Below are positions 49,207 to 61,365 of a stretch of 64,000 bases of DNA, piece after piece (the stretch's first letter is position 1; each line of letters opens with the position of its first letter). Source of the DNA: Promethearchaeota archaeon (GTDB lineage Archaea > Asgardarchaeota > Lokiarchaeia > Sigyniarchaeales > SOKP01). Under the pieces are notes generated by a model that made no database searches, was not told the origin of the DNA, and saw nothing but the letters and a program-made list of their open reading frames with translations. A program made the position numbers and the translations under genes. The DNA lies in contig JAHPZE010000010.1 of the NCBI GenBank assembly GCA_019058365.1, positions 1-64,000 of the forward strand. Reading direction: 5' to 3'.

Positions 49207-52200
49207 TTGAAAAGTAAATAGCTTCAGAAAGAAGATTGAAATAATAAAATAATCTAATGCTTTTTGATCTTCTTTAGTGTTGAAAAGTAAATAGCTTCAG
49301 AAAGAAGATTGAAATTAAGTCCTTTTTTGAACTTCTCCTTATTTTCAAACCCAGTTGAAAAGTAAATAGCTTCAGAAAGAAGATTGAAATCTAATCCTGG
49401 AGCCGAGGGAATTGATAATCCACCAACTGTTGAAAAGTAAATAGCTTCAGAAAGAAGATTGAAATGGTGTGGATAGATACTGATACTACAGAAATTATTT
49501 ATCAACGTTGAAAAGTAAATAGCTTCAGAAAGAAGATTGAAATTGGCTACATCTAAAGTCTGCTCTCCATACACCCGTGAGAGGTTGAAAAGTAAATAGC
49601 TTCAGAAAGAAGATTGAAATCTAATTCTATAAGAACAATAAACCCGCCCAGAAGTATACTGTTGAAAAGTAAATAGCTTCAGAAAGAAGATTGAAATTTA
49701 TCAGATTCATTCCCGCCGAATTTTTATTTGCCCCGTTGAAAAGTAAATAGCTTCAGAAAGAAGATTGAAATATAAAAACTGACAAAAAACAAATCTTTAA
49801 ATATGTGTGTTGTTGAAAAGTAAATAGCTTCAGAAAGAAGATTGAAATGAGATTTTACGTCGATTTGCAAAAACCGTGAAAAGAAGTGTTGAAAAGTAAA
49901 TAGCTTCAGAAAGAAGATTGAAATATATCAAATCGGAGTATTTCGATTCCTTTTGCCCTTATTAGTTGAAAAGTAAATAGCTTCAGAAAGAAGATTGAAA
50001 TTATGATTTATTATCTGCCGAACTATCACTTGATTGGAATGTTGAAAAGTAAATAGCTTCAGAAAGAAGATTGAAATTTAGTAAGATTTCATTTCTTACC
50101 TTTCTCTGAATTTGATGTTGAAAAGTAAATAGCTTCAGAAAGAAGATTGAAATTATCCACCCACACTTAGAACATATATACTCTTTTTTTGGGAAATGTT
50201 GAAAAGTAAATAGCTTCAGAAAGAAGATTGAAATTATGAAATATCTATAAAAACAGTATTAAGATCACTTTCATAGAGTTGAAAAGTAAATAGCTTCAGA
50301 AAGAAGATTGAAATATATTTTATTTAGAGTTCAGTTTGGTAGTAGTAATATGTTGAAAAGTAAATAGCTTCAGAAAGAAGATTGAAATTTTTTAAATGTA
50401 ATATGAAATCCTTTTCCTCCTGTAATGTTGAAAAGTAAATAGCTTCAGAAAGAAGATTGAAATTAGAAGGAGCATTATCTCCGCTTACAAACACAATAGA
50501 TGTTGAAAAGTAAATAGCTTCAGAAAGAAGATTGAAATATAAACTTTATGAATATGATAACTCATTAATAGTACAGTTGAAAAGTAAATAGCTTCAGAAA
50601 GAAGATTGAAATTAGAAGAACTCCATCCACCACCAGCACCGAAGGAGAGGTTGAAAAGTAAATAGCTTCAGAAAGAAGATTGAAATATAAATCATAAAAA
50701 TATGCTCCCCATTTTCCATATCTTAGTTGAAAAGTAAATAGCTTCAGAAAGAAGATTGAAATTCAGATCATATGACCTACGAGCAGACCGTAGATCGAAC
50801 TGTTGAAAAGTAAATAGCTTCAGAAAGAAGATTGAAATGGGATTTTGGTAATATCAATAAAGAATGGGCTCGATTAACGTTGAAAAGTAAATAGCTTCAG
50901 AAAGAAGATTGAAATTTTCCTTGATAGTATCTAGATTTATTAATTCTATATCAGTTGAAAAGTAAATAGCTTCAGAAAGAAGATTGAAATGTAATACCTT
51001 TCCTAATACGTTCGAGCATTCGTATAGGGTTGAAAAGTAAATAGCTTCAGAAAGAAGATTGAAATACACTTAAAATTATAAATTCATCTTCAGTAATATT
51101 AAATGTTGAAAAGTAAATAGCTTCAGAAAGAAGATTGAAATCTATTATGTGTTCGGCTAACATCTACATAATACCCAGTTGAAAAGTAAATAGCTTCAGA
51201 AAGAAGATTGAAATAATAAAAGGATATATCCTCCCCCAATATGTTGAAAATGTTGAAAAGTAAATAGCTTCAGAAAGAAGATTGAAATAAATTTAATTAC
51301 GATTTATTAACATTAGAGATTAATTCTACGTTGAAAAGTAAATAGCTTCAGAAAGAAGATTGAAATTATTCATAATTATTTATATAAATTCGATAAGTAT
51401 CAGCATTGTTGAAAAGTAAATAGCTTCAGAAAGAAGATTGAAATTTTGCGTAAAAAACCATTTCTGAAGTGGTATTATCTTTAGTTGAAAAGTAAATAGC
51501 TTCAGAAAGAAGATTGAAATTAACCCTCATATACTGAAGGATAAACAAATAAATCACGTTGAAAAGTAAATAGCTTCAGAAAGAAGATTGAAATCAAGGA
51601 ACCGGTAAAACTTGGACAGCAAATGCTTGGGCGTTGAAAAGTAAATAGCTTCAGAAAGAAGATTGAAATCTTCTACTGTTTTATTTTCCCATTTAGATTT
51701 TAATGTTGTTGAAAAGTAAATAGCTTCAGAAAGAAGATTGAAATATACTTTCTATCAGCGTTCTCCATTTTCACATGTAAGAGTTGAAAAGTAAATAGCT
51801 TCAGAAAGAAGATTGAAATTATATAATCACATTTAGAACATCTATATTTCTTTTTAGGGTTGAAAAGTAAATAGCTTCAGAAAGAAGATTGAAATTAACT
51901 TCTTCAATAGCTTCATTAATTTCATCGTTTTGTCTAAGGTTGAAAAGTAAATAGCTTCAGAAAGAAGATTGAAATCATTGTTCCCCACTCATATAAATAT
52001 CATCAATAAAAGTTGAAAAGTAAATAGCTTCAGAAAGAAGATTGAAATGGAATAAGATTCTTTTCTTTTGTAGCACAGGTACTAAAAGTTGAAAAGTAAA
52101 TAGCTTCAGAAAGAAGATTGAAATGATAAAAATGCAGTTGTAGCACTAACAATAAGTTTTTAAGTTGAAAAGTAAATAGCTTCAGAAAGAAGATTGAAAT

Positions 52201-55200
52201 AATTTGTTTAACTGAATAAATTGTCTCAGGATCTTCCGTGTTGAAAAGTAAATAGCTTCAGAAAGAAGATTGAAATAAAATATAAACTTGCAAAATAGGA
52301 AGGGGAGTATTTGGTTGAAAAGTAAATAGCTTCAGAAAGAAGATTGAAATATTACTTGACGCTCAATGTATTCCTTGTCATCAATTTCGTTGAAAAGTAA
52401 ATAGCTTCAGAAAGAAGATTGAAATATGTGGTATACATATTTATCTTACTGATCATTGCCACTGTTGAAAAGTAAATAGCTTCAGAAAGAAGATTGAAAT
52501 GGGCGTTATTTCAATGATGTTGCTCCAACCTTTACATCGTTGAAAAGTAAATAGCTTCAGAAAGAAGATTGAAATTCATAAAAAGAGATAAGATAAAAAA
52601 TAAGAATTTTTACGTTGAAAAGTAAATAGCTTCAGAAAGAAGATTGAAATATTCATAGGGGTATTTTGCTAGCAAACATTCTTAACGTTGAAAAGTAAAT
52701 AGCTTCAGAAAGAAGATTGAAATTTTATCAGAGATCTTCTTGTCTTTTATAGCCTCTTTATCGTTGAAAAGTAAATAGCTTCAGAAAGAAGATTGAAATG
52801 ACCATAAATTCTTCATTTATAGCATTAAGTCGAATCCCGTTGAAAAGTAAATAGCTTCAGAAAGAAGATTGAAATCACAGGGATCACGCGAGCCTCTAAC
52901 TTCGCAGCATAATTATGTTGAAAAGTAAATAGCTTCAGAAAGAAGATTGAAATACATGCGAACCAGCCATTTGCACTTCCACTAACCCATCTGTTGAAAA
53001 GTAAATAGCTTCAGAAAGAAGATTGAAATTTGGATTGCGGTCATGATGGCGACCAATTCATTATTATTTAAAGTTGAAAAGTAAATAGCTTCAGAAAGAA
53101 GATTGAAATATTATAGAATACCTTCCTAACTATGATGAATATCGTAATATGTTGAAAAGTAAATAGCTTCAGAAAGAAGATTGAAATCATTCAGATATGC
53201 GAATGGTATAGTAATCTCTTGAGTTGCGTTGAAAAGTAAATAGCTTCAGAAAGAAGATTGAAATATTATCTGAGGAAGCATCATTAGCGGCATTATCACT
53301 ACAGTTGAAAAGTAAATAGCTTCAGAAAGAAGATTGAAATTTCTCAAATCCTTCATTTCTGAGTTCGGCTTCATTTTCGCGTTGAAAAGTAAATAGCTTC
53401 AGAAAGAAGATTGAAATTTACCATAAACAACTTGGAAATTATTTGTATCAGAATGTTGAAAAGTAAATAGCTTCAGAAAGAAGATTGAAATTCTTATACT
53501 TAAAAGTCCTACTCCATTATCGATATATTGTTGAAAAGTAAATAGCTTCAGAAAGAAGATTGAAATATATTGACCAATTCTGTTAATCCAATTGGCAAAA
53601 GAATACCGTTGAAAAGTAAATAGCTTCAGAAAGAAGATTGAAATTGTAATATATTATGTCCAAACTCAAAAATTTATTACTGTTGAAAAGTAAATAGCTT
53701 CAGAAAGAAGATTGAAATTATAAAAGACAACGTGTTAAAGAAGTCATAACTGCTTTAAGTTGAAAAGTAAATAGCTTCAGAAAGAAGATTGAAATATGAG
53801 TTGGTCCATGGTATTTGTAATTGGAGATAATGGTTGAAAAGTAAATAGCTTCAGAAAGAAGATTGAAATTGCCATAAACTTCAGAATAGTATCTGAGAGT
53901 TTATTTAGTTGAAAAGTAAATAGCTTCAGAAAGAAGATTGAAATTCAAAAGAACACCTAATCTCATATAAGTCTAAAATATCGTTGAAAAGTAAATAGCT
54001 TCAGAAAGAAGATTGAAATCAAAGATGATCCACTCTGGAATTTCAACATTATCTTTGTTGAAAAGTAAATAGCTTCAGAAAGAAGATTGAAATGCTACGA
54101 TTATAATAGATAAGAACTCACTCATTTTAATCGTTGAAAAGTAAATAGCTTCAGAAAGAAGATTGAAATAAAAAGATTATACTACTATCCCAGAAGATGC
54201 ATTATATACAGAGTTGAAAAGTAAATAGCTTCAGAAAGAAGATTGAAATCACCATACAGAAAATCCTGTAAATATAGTAGAATAAGAGTTGAAAAGTAAA
54301 TAGCTTCAGAAAGAAGATTGAAATGCAACGTATCCTAAACCTAAAGGCAAAACAATTCCTATAGTTGAAAAGTAAATAGCTTCAGAAAGAAGATTGAAAT
54401 TACTGGTATCAGTGCTATAATAATTTCCGCCAAAAAGTTGAAAAGTAAATAGCTTCAGAAAGAAGATTGAAATATTAAATAATGACCAGTAAGATTAGAA
54501 AATAATACTAGTTGAAAAGTAAATAGCTTCAGAAAGAAGATTGAAATATTACAATTAAGGAATATATGCCTAAAATCAGACAAATAGTGTTGAAAAGTAA
54601 ATAGCTTCAGAAAGAAGATTGAAATTATATCTGCACCAAATATAAATTACCCGCGTCTTTTACTGTTGAAAAGTAAATAGCTTCAGAAAGAAGATTGAAA
54701 TAATATAACATAAGGTAAAGGGAAAGTATAAGATATTATCGTTGAAAAGTAAATAGCTTCAGAAAGAAGATTGAAATTAAAATCTGATATTATATTACTT
54801 CTGGCTACACTAAGGGTTGAAAAGTAAATAGCTTCAGAAAGAAGATTGAAATCTTTCTTTTTCCAAATTTATTGGAAATTTTTGGTAATGTTGAAAAGTA
54901 AATAGCTTCAGAAAGAAGATTGAAATGAAACGATTTTAAATTGTTAAAGTCTCAAGTTAAAAAGTTGAAAAGTAAATAGCTTCAGAAAGAAGATTGAAAT
55001 TTAATTGATACAATTTTGTCCCATATTAAGTCTCGAACTGTTGAAAAGTAAATAGCTTCAGAAAGAAGATTGAAATATATAAGAAAGAATAGTTCCTATT
55101 GAACCTATTATCAATGTTGAAAAGTAAATAGCTTCAGAAAGAAGATTGAAATTACACTATAAGTATAATGAATGGTTCTTATATCCTCTTGGTTGAAAAG

Positions 55201-55684
55201 TAAATAGCTTCAGAAAGAAGATTGAAATTTTTAACGATTTCTCTATTCATTTTACGTTCTTTTTTCAGTTGAAAAGTAAATAGCTTCAGAAAGAAGATTG
55301 AAATTGATTTTCTCCCCCGCAGGAACATTGGCATTTTTCAGGTTCGTTGAAAAGTAAATAGCTTCAGAAAGAAGATTGAAATATCCAAAACTCTCTCGTC
55401 CCCGCTGTCGCTTGCGTTTCATGTTGAAAAGTAAATAGCTTCAGAAAGAAGATTGAAATATCGAAATTTTTCATCACCTTTTTATTTCCACTGCAGTTGA
55501 AAAGTAAATAGCTTCAGAAAGAAGATTGAAATTGAAAATAATGAATATTATTACTGAATTAAACCCTTCTGAGTTGAAAAGTAAATAGCTTCAGAAAGAA
55601 GATTGAAATTATTTTATCCCTTTTTTTGCTTTAATTTTATCTTTTCCGTTGAAAAGTAAATAGCTTCAGAAAGAAGATTGAAAT

Positions 55685-55948
55685 GAATGAAGCATTTTAA
55701 TATATTTTTTTACATCTCTTTCGTTGAAAAGTAAATAGCTTCAGAAAGAAGATTGAAATGATAGAATTGCCATCGAGAGAAGAATCAATGTAATTAAGTT
55801 GAAAAGTAAATAGCTTCAGAAAGAAGATTGAAATAAGGGCACTATAACCTCAATCGGTTCCTCGATTATTGGGTTGAAAAGTAAATAGCTTCAGAAAGAA
55901 GATTGAAATTAGTATAAAAGTATGATCATGAGGGACTAATAAATTAGT
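55685..55948 (+). repeat. first copy of a four-spacer block duplicated within the array
   Basis: 264 nt, appears identical to 56442-56705 by eye. Confidence 0.95.
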
Positions 55949-56441
55949 GTTGAAAAGTAAATAGCTTCAGAAAGAAGATTGAAATTAGCCCATATCTTAA
56001 GTTGGTCAGCTCCATCCCCAAGTTGAAAAGTAAATAGCTTCAGAAAGAAGATTGAAATATCGATAAATGCTTCCCATCCAAACAAAACCCCACCAAATGT
56101 CGAAAAGTAAATAGCTTCAGAAAGAAGATTGAAATTACATAAGCCAATAAAACCCGCTTGATTTTGCGCTATTGTCGAAAAGTAAATAGCTTCAGAAAGA
56201 AGATTGAAATTTGATTGCTTGTAATAATGTATAAATATCTAATTCATGTGTCGAAAAGTAAATAGCTTCAGAAAGAAGATTGAAATGGAAATCAGTAATA
56301 TCCAGATGAGCCTGACCGATGACATGCGTCGAAAAGTAAATAGCTTCAGAAAGAAGATTGAAATAATTACTTGTTCCATTCCAAATATGAGCCCACTCAT
56401 TAGTGTCGAAAAGTAAATAGCTTCAGAAAGAAGATTGAAAT

Positions 56442-56705
56442 GAATGAAGCATTTTAATATATTTTTTTACATCTCTTTCGTTGAAAAGTAAATAGCTTCA
56501 GAAAGAAGATTGAAATGATAGAATTGCCATCGAGAGAAGAATCAATGTAATTAAGTTGAAAAGTAAATAGCTTCAGAAAGAAGATTGAAATAAGGGCACT
56601 ATAACCTCAATCGGTTCCTCGATTATTGGGTTGAAAAGTAAATAGCTTCAGAAAGAAGATTGAAATTAGTATAAAAGTATGATCATGAGGGACTAATAAA
56701 TTAGT
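56442..56705 (+). repeat. second copy of the four-spacer block
   Basis: Same four spacers in same order as 55685-55948. Confidence 0.95.
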
Positions 56706-57230
56706 GTTGAAAAGTAAATAGCTTCAGAAAGAAGATTGAAATATTTAAATAATATGTTATTCAACTATACCTTTTTCTATAATGTCGAAAAGTAAATAGC
56801 TTCAGAAAGAAGATTGAAATTATGTTTTTTCATGACTTCATAAGCATGTGGAGTAATAGTTGAAAAGTAAATAGCTTCAGAAAGAAGATTGAAATTTAGT
56901 TTTTTTATCCGGGATGATTTCTTTTTTTGAATCGTTGAAAAGTAAATAGCTTCAGAAAGAAGATTGAAATAAAATACCACGCCCTTTCTGTCTCAAACTC
57001 TAAAAGTGTTGAAAAGTAAATAGCTTCAGAAAGAAGATTGAAATGTTCCCTGTCCTGTGTCTCCCATGCGACCACGACCTTTAGTCGAAAAGTAAATAGC
57101 TTCAGAAAGAAGATTGAAATTCAGGATATTTTTCTAACAAAGGAAGTCCTAAATGTGTTGAAAAGTAAATAGCTTCAGAAAGAAGATTGAAATTTAATCT
57201 CGTTCTTTTTAACATCTATAGAATTATATA

Positions 57231-57259
57231 CCGAAAAGATGGATTCATATGATTTAAAT
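57231..57259 (+). repeat. possible truncated terminal CRISPR repeat
   Basis: 37 nt after last intact repeat: cCGAAAAGatggaTTCAtatGATTtAAAT, gapped match to repeat. Confidence 0.45.
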
Positions 57260-57385
57260 TGTTGTTAACGAATAAATATTTAAATATAACCGTGAACAAT
57301 TAAAATTATCTCTAAAAAATCCATCAAAATTTATATTCTTAGTTTCAATGAACTTAAGCAATTTATATAAAAAGGGTTTAAAAAA

Positions 57386-59047
57386 ATGGCTATAGAAAGA
57401 ATTCTAGCGATTTATGACATTTTAGGTATTCAAGATTTTATATTTTCAGCAAATAAGCTTAAAGAGAATTTAGGTGGGTCTATCATTGTTCAAGAAACAT
57501 TTGAAAACGATTTATGTGAAATAATTATAGACAATTGTAATAATCCTTTAATAAATATTCAAAACAGTGATATTGATTGGGAAAAAAATAGTCATGATGC
57601 AGTTGTTGTATATTATAGAGGTGGAAATGCATTAGTCATTTTTAATGATATTGAAACAGCAAAACTGATTACTGAAAAATTAGCTCTTAAAGTGTTAAAT
57701 AATTCAGGTGGTTTGCTTAACTTTATGGTGGCCTATTATCCCTCAAAATTAAAGAATTTTCAAGATGATTTTCGCAAACTTATGTTAGACCTTAAGAATA
57801 AAAAAAATTCTCATATACTTACCACACCTCTTTTAGGAATAGGAATTACGAAAACCGATCTGTCAAGTGGTTTACCTGCATTTAAGATATATGAGAGGGA
57901 TTTTATTTCGAAGCCCTCTTTATTAAAAAGGAAAAAAGCAGAAAAACAGTTGAAAACAGATGGGAAGAAAAGGTATTATGACTTTTTGCTAAAGAATATT
58001 AAAGCTGAATATGACTTTCCTTTAGATTTAGATGATCTAGGGCAAAAGATAGGAGAAAAATATGTAGCTATTGTACATATCGATGGAGATAATATGGGGC
58101 AAAAAATTCAAACTTTTTTAGATAAAACTCATGATAATTACAACGAAACCATATATAGAATGAGCATGCTTTCTAGAAAAATTGATGATTTATACCGAAC
58201 AGTGATGAGAAAAGTTGTTGAGGATGTTGCTAAAATCTTAAAAGATGATAAATTTCGGAAAATGTTTGAAATTAAAAAAATAAAAGATACTGATAAAGAA
58301 TTCTTACCAATTAGGCCTATTATTTTAAATGGAGATGATATTACTTTTGTTTGTAATGGTAAAATAGGTATCAATTTAGCAGAGATATTCCTCAAAAAAC
58401 TTGCAAAATCAGAATTAAGAATATCTGGAGAGATCATAGAACATTCTGCGAGTGCGGGAGTTGTAATCGTTAAATCACATTTTCCTTTTGATAAAGCTTA
58501 TACAATAGTAGAAGAGCTCTGTAAATCTGCTAAAATTAAAGGAAAAATATTGCAAGAACAACATGAAGAAGAAAGAAAACGAGGGTTCTGGTTAGATTTT
58601 CATGTTATTCAATCGGGGCTTACATCAGATTTGAGCGAAACAAGAAAGAATCAATATAATCTTTCAGATATACCTCATCCAGACAAATTAGTATCTCCAA
58701 CCAGCCAAATACATTATCAACAGTATAATCTATTGTGGAGACCTTGGTTAATTATAGGTGAAAATCATTTAAATCGTTATAATTGGTCCCATTTAAAATC
58801 TCTCTTATATGAATTTAATAGTTCTAAAGAAGATTGGCCAAAATCTAAACTAAAAAAATTACATCAATTATTAACAATTTCTAAGGATAAAGTGGATGGA
58901 TTTTTATTAAGAATGGAAAGCAGAGACATAAAACTTCCAAATTTTTTAAATGATAATATAATTTTTTATAATGGGCAAACTCCTTATTGCGATGCCTTAG
59001 AGATAATGGATTATTATTATATAGAAATGAAGGAGCTCTTAAAATGA
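57386..59047 (+). CDS. cas10: Cas10-family protein, compact, without recognisable HD domain (type III-D-like)
   Basis: AIYDILGIQDFIFSANKLKENLGGS (palm-like), VAIVHIDGDNMGQKIQ, PIRPIILNGDDITFVCNG. Confidence 0.88.
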   Translation: MAIERILAIYDILGIQDFIFSANKLKENLGGSIIVQETFENDLCEIIIDNCNNPLINIQNSDIDWEKNSHDAVVVYYRGGNALVIFNDIETAKLITEKLALKVLNNSGGLLNFMVAYYPSKLKNFQDDFRKLMLDLKNKKNSHILTTPLLGIGITKTDLSSGLPAFKIYERDFISKPSLLKRKKAEKQLKTDGKKRYYDFLLKNIKAEYDFPLDLDDLGQKIGEKYVAIVHIDGDNMGQKIQTFLDKTHDNYNETIYRMSMLSRKIDDLYRTVMRKVVEDVAKILKDDKFRKMFEIKKIKDTDKEFLPIRPIILNGDDITFVCNGKIGINLAEIFLKKLAKSELRISGEIIEHSASAGVVIVKSHFPFDKAYTIVEELCKSAKIKGKILQEQHEEERKRGFWLDFHVIQSGLTSDLSETRKNQYNLSDIPHPDKLVSPTSQIHYQQYNLLWRPWLIIGENHLNRYNWSHLKSLLYEFNSSKEDWPKSKLKKLHQLLTISKDKVDGFLLRMESRDIKLPNFLNDNIIFYNGQTPYCDALEIMDYYYIEMKELLK

Positions 59048-61365
59048 AAGTAAAATTAGAACTGGAATTATTAGCAGATGCTTTACCTGGTTCTGGAGAA
59101 TCCATTGTGAGTTATATTGATCAAGATGTAGTTTTTGATAAATATGGATTACCATATCTTCCTTCAAAGAGGATAAAGGGTGTCTTGAGAGTGTCTGCGA
59201 GAGATATCTCAGATTTAGGAGAACTTCAAAATCCTGTGGAAAATATTTTTGGAACAGATGGGAGTTCAAGAACCGCTTTTAGAATATCAAATGGATATAT
59301 TAAAAATTATAGAAATTATCGAGATTTTTTAAAATTCACAGAATTTATAGACAATTTAAAATTTAAAAGTAATGTATCCTCTGATATTTTCTCACAATCT
59401 TCAATAAAATCGTACTTTTCATACATTAGGACTCAAATAGCAGTTGACCGTAAAAGTGGGACCTCCCAAGAGGGTTCTCTTCGGATATTTCGAATACTTA
59501 GAAAAGGATTGATCTTTAATTTTGTTGTTGAGATAAATGACGATTATTTTGTTGATTTTAAAAAGATCTGTGCGATTACACGACATTTTGGAACCGCAAG
59601 AACAAGAGGGTTCGGTGAAATATCCCTCAAAATTGAAAAAAAGTTTAATGGCAATCAAAAAGCTCCTAAAAGTGAACTAATCTCTTCCAATGCTAATGTA
59701 AAAAAAGAAAATGAAAATGATTCTAATAAAGCCCAAAGCGAATTATTATACACCATCGAACTCAAATTAACTAATAAAGAGCAGTTATTAGTGTCAAATC
59801 TTATTAGTGGTCTACAAACAAGTGAATTATTTATAAGAGGCAGTTACATCCGTGGGGCATTAGCAAATTTTTATATTAATAAAAACTCTATTAAAGATCC
59901 ACTTCAAGATAATAACTTTTACCAAATTTTTCTTTCTGATAAAGTGATTTTTTCTAATCTTTATCCGTTCAGAAATAATAAAATATTCTTTCCAACACCT
60001 TTCTCGATTGTGAAAGAAAAAAGTACGGAAAAATATTATGATTTAGCATATGAAGAGGATAAAGCTAAAATTGTGGAAAGTGAAATTCAAACAGTACCAG
60101 TTGGGGGTTATACAGTAATTGAATCAGCTAAATTGATGTCTTATTCTTTAGCGAGCAAGATTGAAAGCCACCATCTTAGACCTAAAAATCGTAAGATTGG
60201 TCATGCTAAAAAAGGGGATGCGGAATCAAAAGTAAAAACAGGAACATTCTTTCATTATGACGTTTTAGAGCCGAATACTCAATTTAAAGGCAAGATTATT
60301 GGGAGATCTGGAGATTTGAAGCCTATCGTCGATATATTACCAAAACGGATGGTAATATATTTAGGAAAGTCAAGAACTGCTCAATATGGGAAATGTAAAC
60401 TAATAATAGAATCATATAAAAAATCGAAAAAGCCAATTCAATTAGATATTAATCAGAAAATAGTAATTACATTATTATCTGATATGATTTTGGTTAATAA
60501 ATATGGAAATATAACACCCGATCCGAGGATTTTTTTAAAAGAATTTGCTGATTTTTTTAAGATCAAAGAAACTAACATTAAGATTAAACATTCTTTTTTG
60601 AAATTTAAAAAAGTAGGTGGTTTTAATTCTAAATGGAAATTTCCTAAAATGCAGAGCCAAGCTTTAGCTGCAGGTTCGGTAATAATAATAAAATTACAAG
60701 ATATCGAACATCTTGAAGTAAATAATAACGAGCCTTTAGTTTTTGGTCTGAGGAAATCAGAAGGATATGGACTAATAGATATTAATAAACATGGGTTTTC
60801 AAAGATTGAAAAAGATATAGCTGATCTTGATAAAATTTACCAAATTATCCCTCAAAATGATGAAATGCCGAAAGATTTGATAGATTATTGCATAAGTCGA
60901 GCTTTAAAATCTACACTGGAAAGCGAAGCAATTAAAAAAGCAAAATCAATTTCTAAATCTAAGATATCTAAGATTTCTAGATCCTTTTTACAAAGATTAT
61001 TAATATTTGCGAATTCATCTAAAACTATCCAAGTGTTAAACAATAAATTAAAAGACTTAAAAGATAATGCTAATCAAAAACTAAAAATGATTGAGAAAGA
61101 AGTATTTATTGAGAACGAGAATGTTCAATTTGAACTTTTTAAAAATGAACTTTTTTTGAAGATTTTGGATGAAAAATTCTTTAATTATGAAAATATTGAA
61201 AAATTTCAAACTAATAATGAAATCAAGGATTATTTAAAGAAGTTAATAGGTGAAAAGACAACTTACTTAGAAAATAATAATAAAGTTATAAAGTTTTATC
61301 GGATCTATTTAAAATTTTATTTAACAAATCTAATTCTTAAATCTAAGGTGGAAATCAGAAAATGA
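59044..61365 (+). CDS. csx10: Csx10 / Cas7-5-11-like fusion RAMP protein with helical C-terminal extension
   Basis: LELELLADALPGSGESIVSYIDQDVVFDKYGLPYLPSKRIKGVLR; second RAMP region with YLGKSRTAQYGKC and ALAAGSVIIIKLQ; Lys-rich helical C-terminal ~170 aa. ATG 59044 preferred over track start 58987. Confidence 0.82.
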   Translation: MKVKLELELLADALPGSGESIVSYIDQDVVFDKYGLPYLPSKRIKGVLRVSARDISDLGELQNPVENIFGTDGSSRTAFRISNGYIKNYRNYRDFLKFTEFIDNLKFKSNVSSDIFSQSSIKSYFSYIRTQIAVDRKSGTSQEGSLRIFRILRKGLIFNFVVEINDDYFVDFKKICAITRHFGTARTRGFGEISLKIEKKFNGNQKAPKSELISSNANVKKENENDSNKAQSELLYTIELKLTNKEQLLVSNLISGLQTSELFIRGSYIRGALANFYINKNSIKDPLQDNNFYQIFLSDKVIFSNLYPFRNNKIFFPTPFSIVKEKSTEKYYDLAYEEDKAKIVESEIQTVPVGGYTVIESAKLMSYSLASKIESHHLRPKNRKIGHAKKGDAESKVKTGTFFHYDVLEPNTQFKGKIIGRSGDLKPIVDILPKRMVIYLGKSRTAQYGKCKLIIESYKKSKKPIQLDINQKIVITLLSDMILVNKYGNITPDPRIFLKEFADFFKIKETNIKIKHSFLKFKKVGGFNSKWKFPKMQSQALAAGSVIIIKLQDIEHLEVNNNEPLVFGLRKSEGYGLIDINKHGFSKIEKDIADLDKIYQIIPQNDEMPKDLIDYCISRALKSTLESEAIKKAKSISKSKISKISRSFLQRLLIFANSSKTIQVLNNKLKDLKDNANQKLKMIEKEVFIENENVQFELFKNELFLKILDEKFFNYENIEKFQTNNEIKDYLKKLIGEKTTYLENNNKVIKFYRIYLKFYLTNLILKSKVEIRK

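Larger units (their letters stand above)
49206..57193 (+). CRISPR. CRISPR array, 37-nt repeat GTTGAAAAGTAAATAGCTTCAGAAAGAAGATTGAAAT, about 106 repeats (hand count), spacers mostly 36-44 nt
   Basis: Near-perfect direct repeats; 3' ATTGAAAT handle suggests + strand crRNA; leader side left, degenerate side right. Confidence 0.99.

Noticed and set aside
49254-49574. ORFs in the array on the minus strand (49254..49574, 50854..51069, 56777..56980) with repeated FNLLSEAIYFST peptide
   Set aside because: The peptide is simply the translated reverse complement of the CRISPR repeat; not genes
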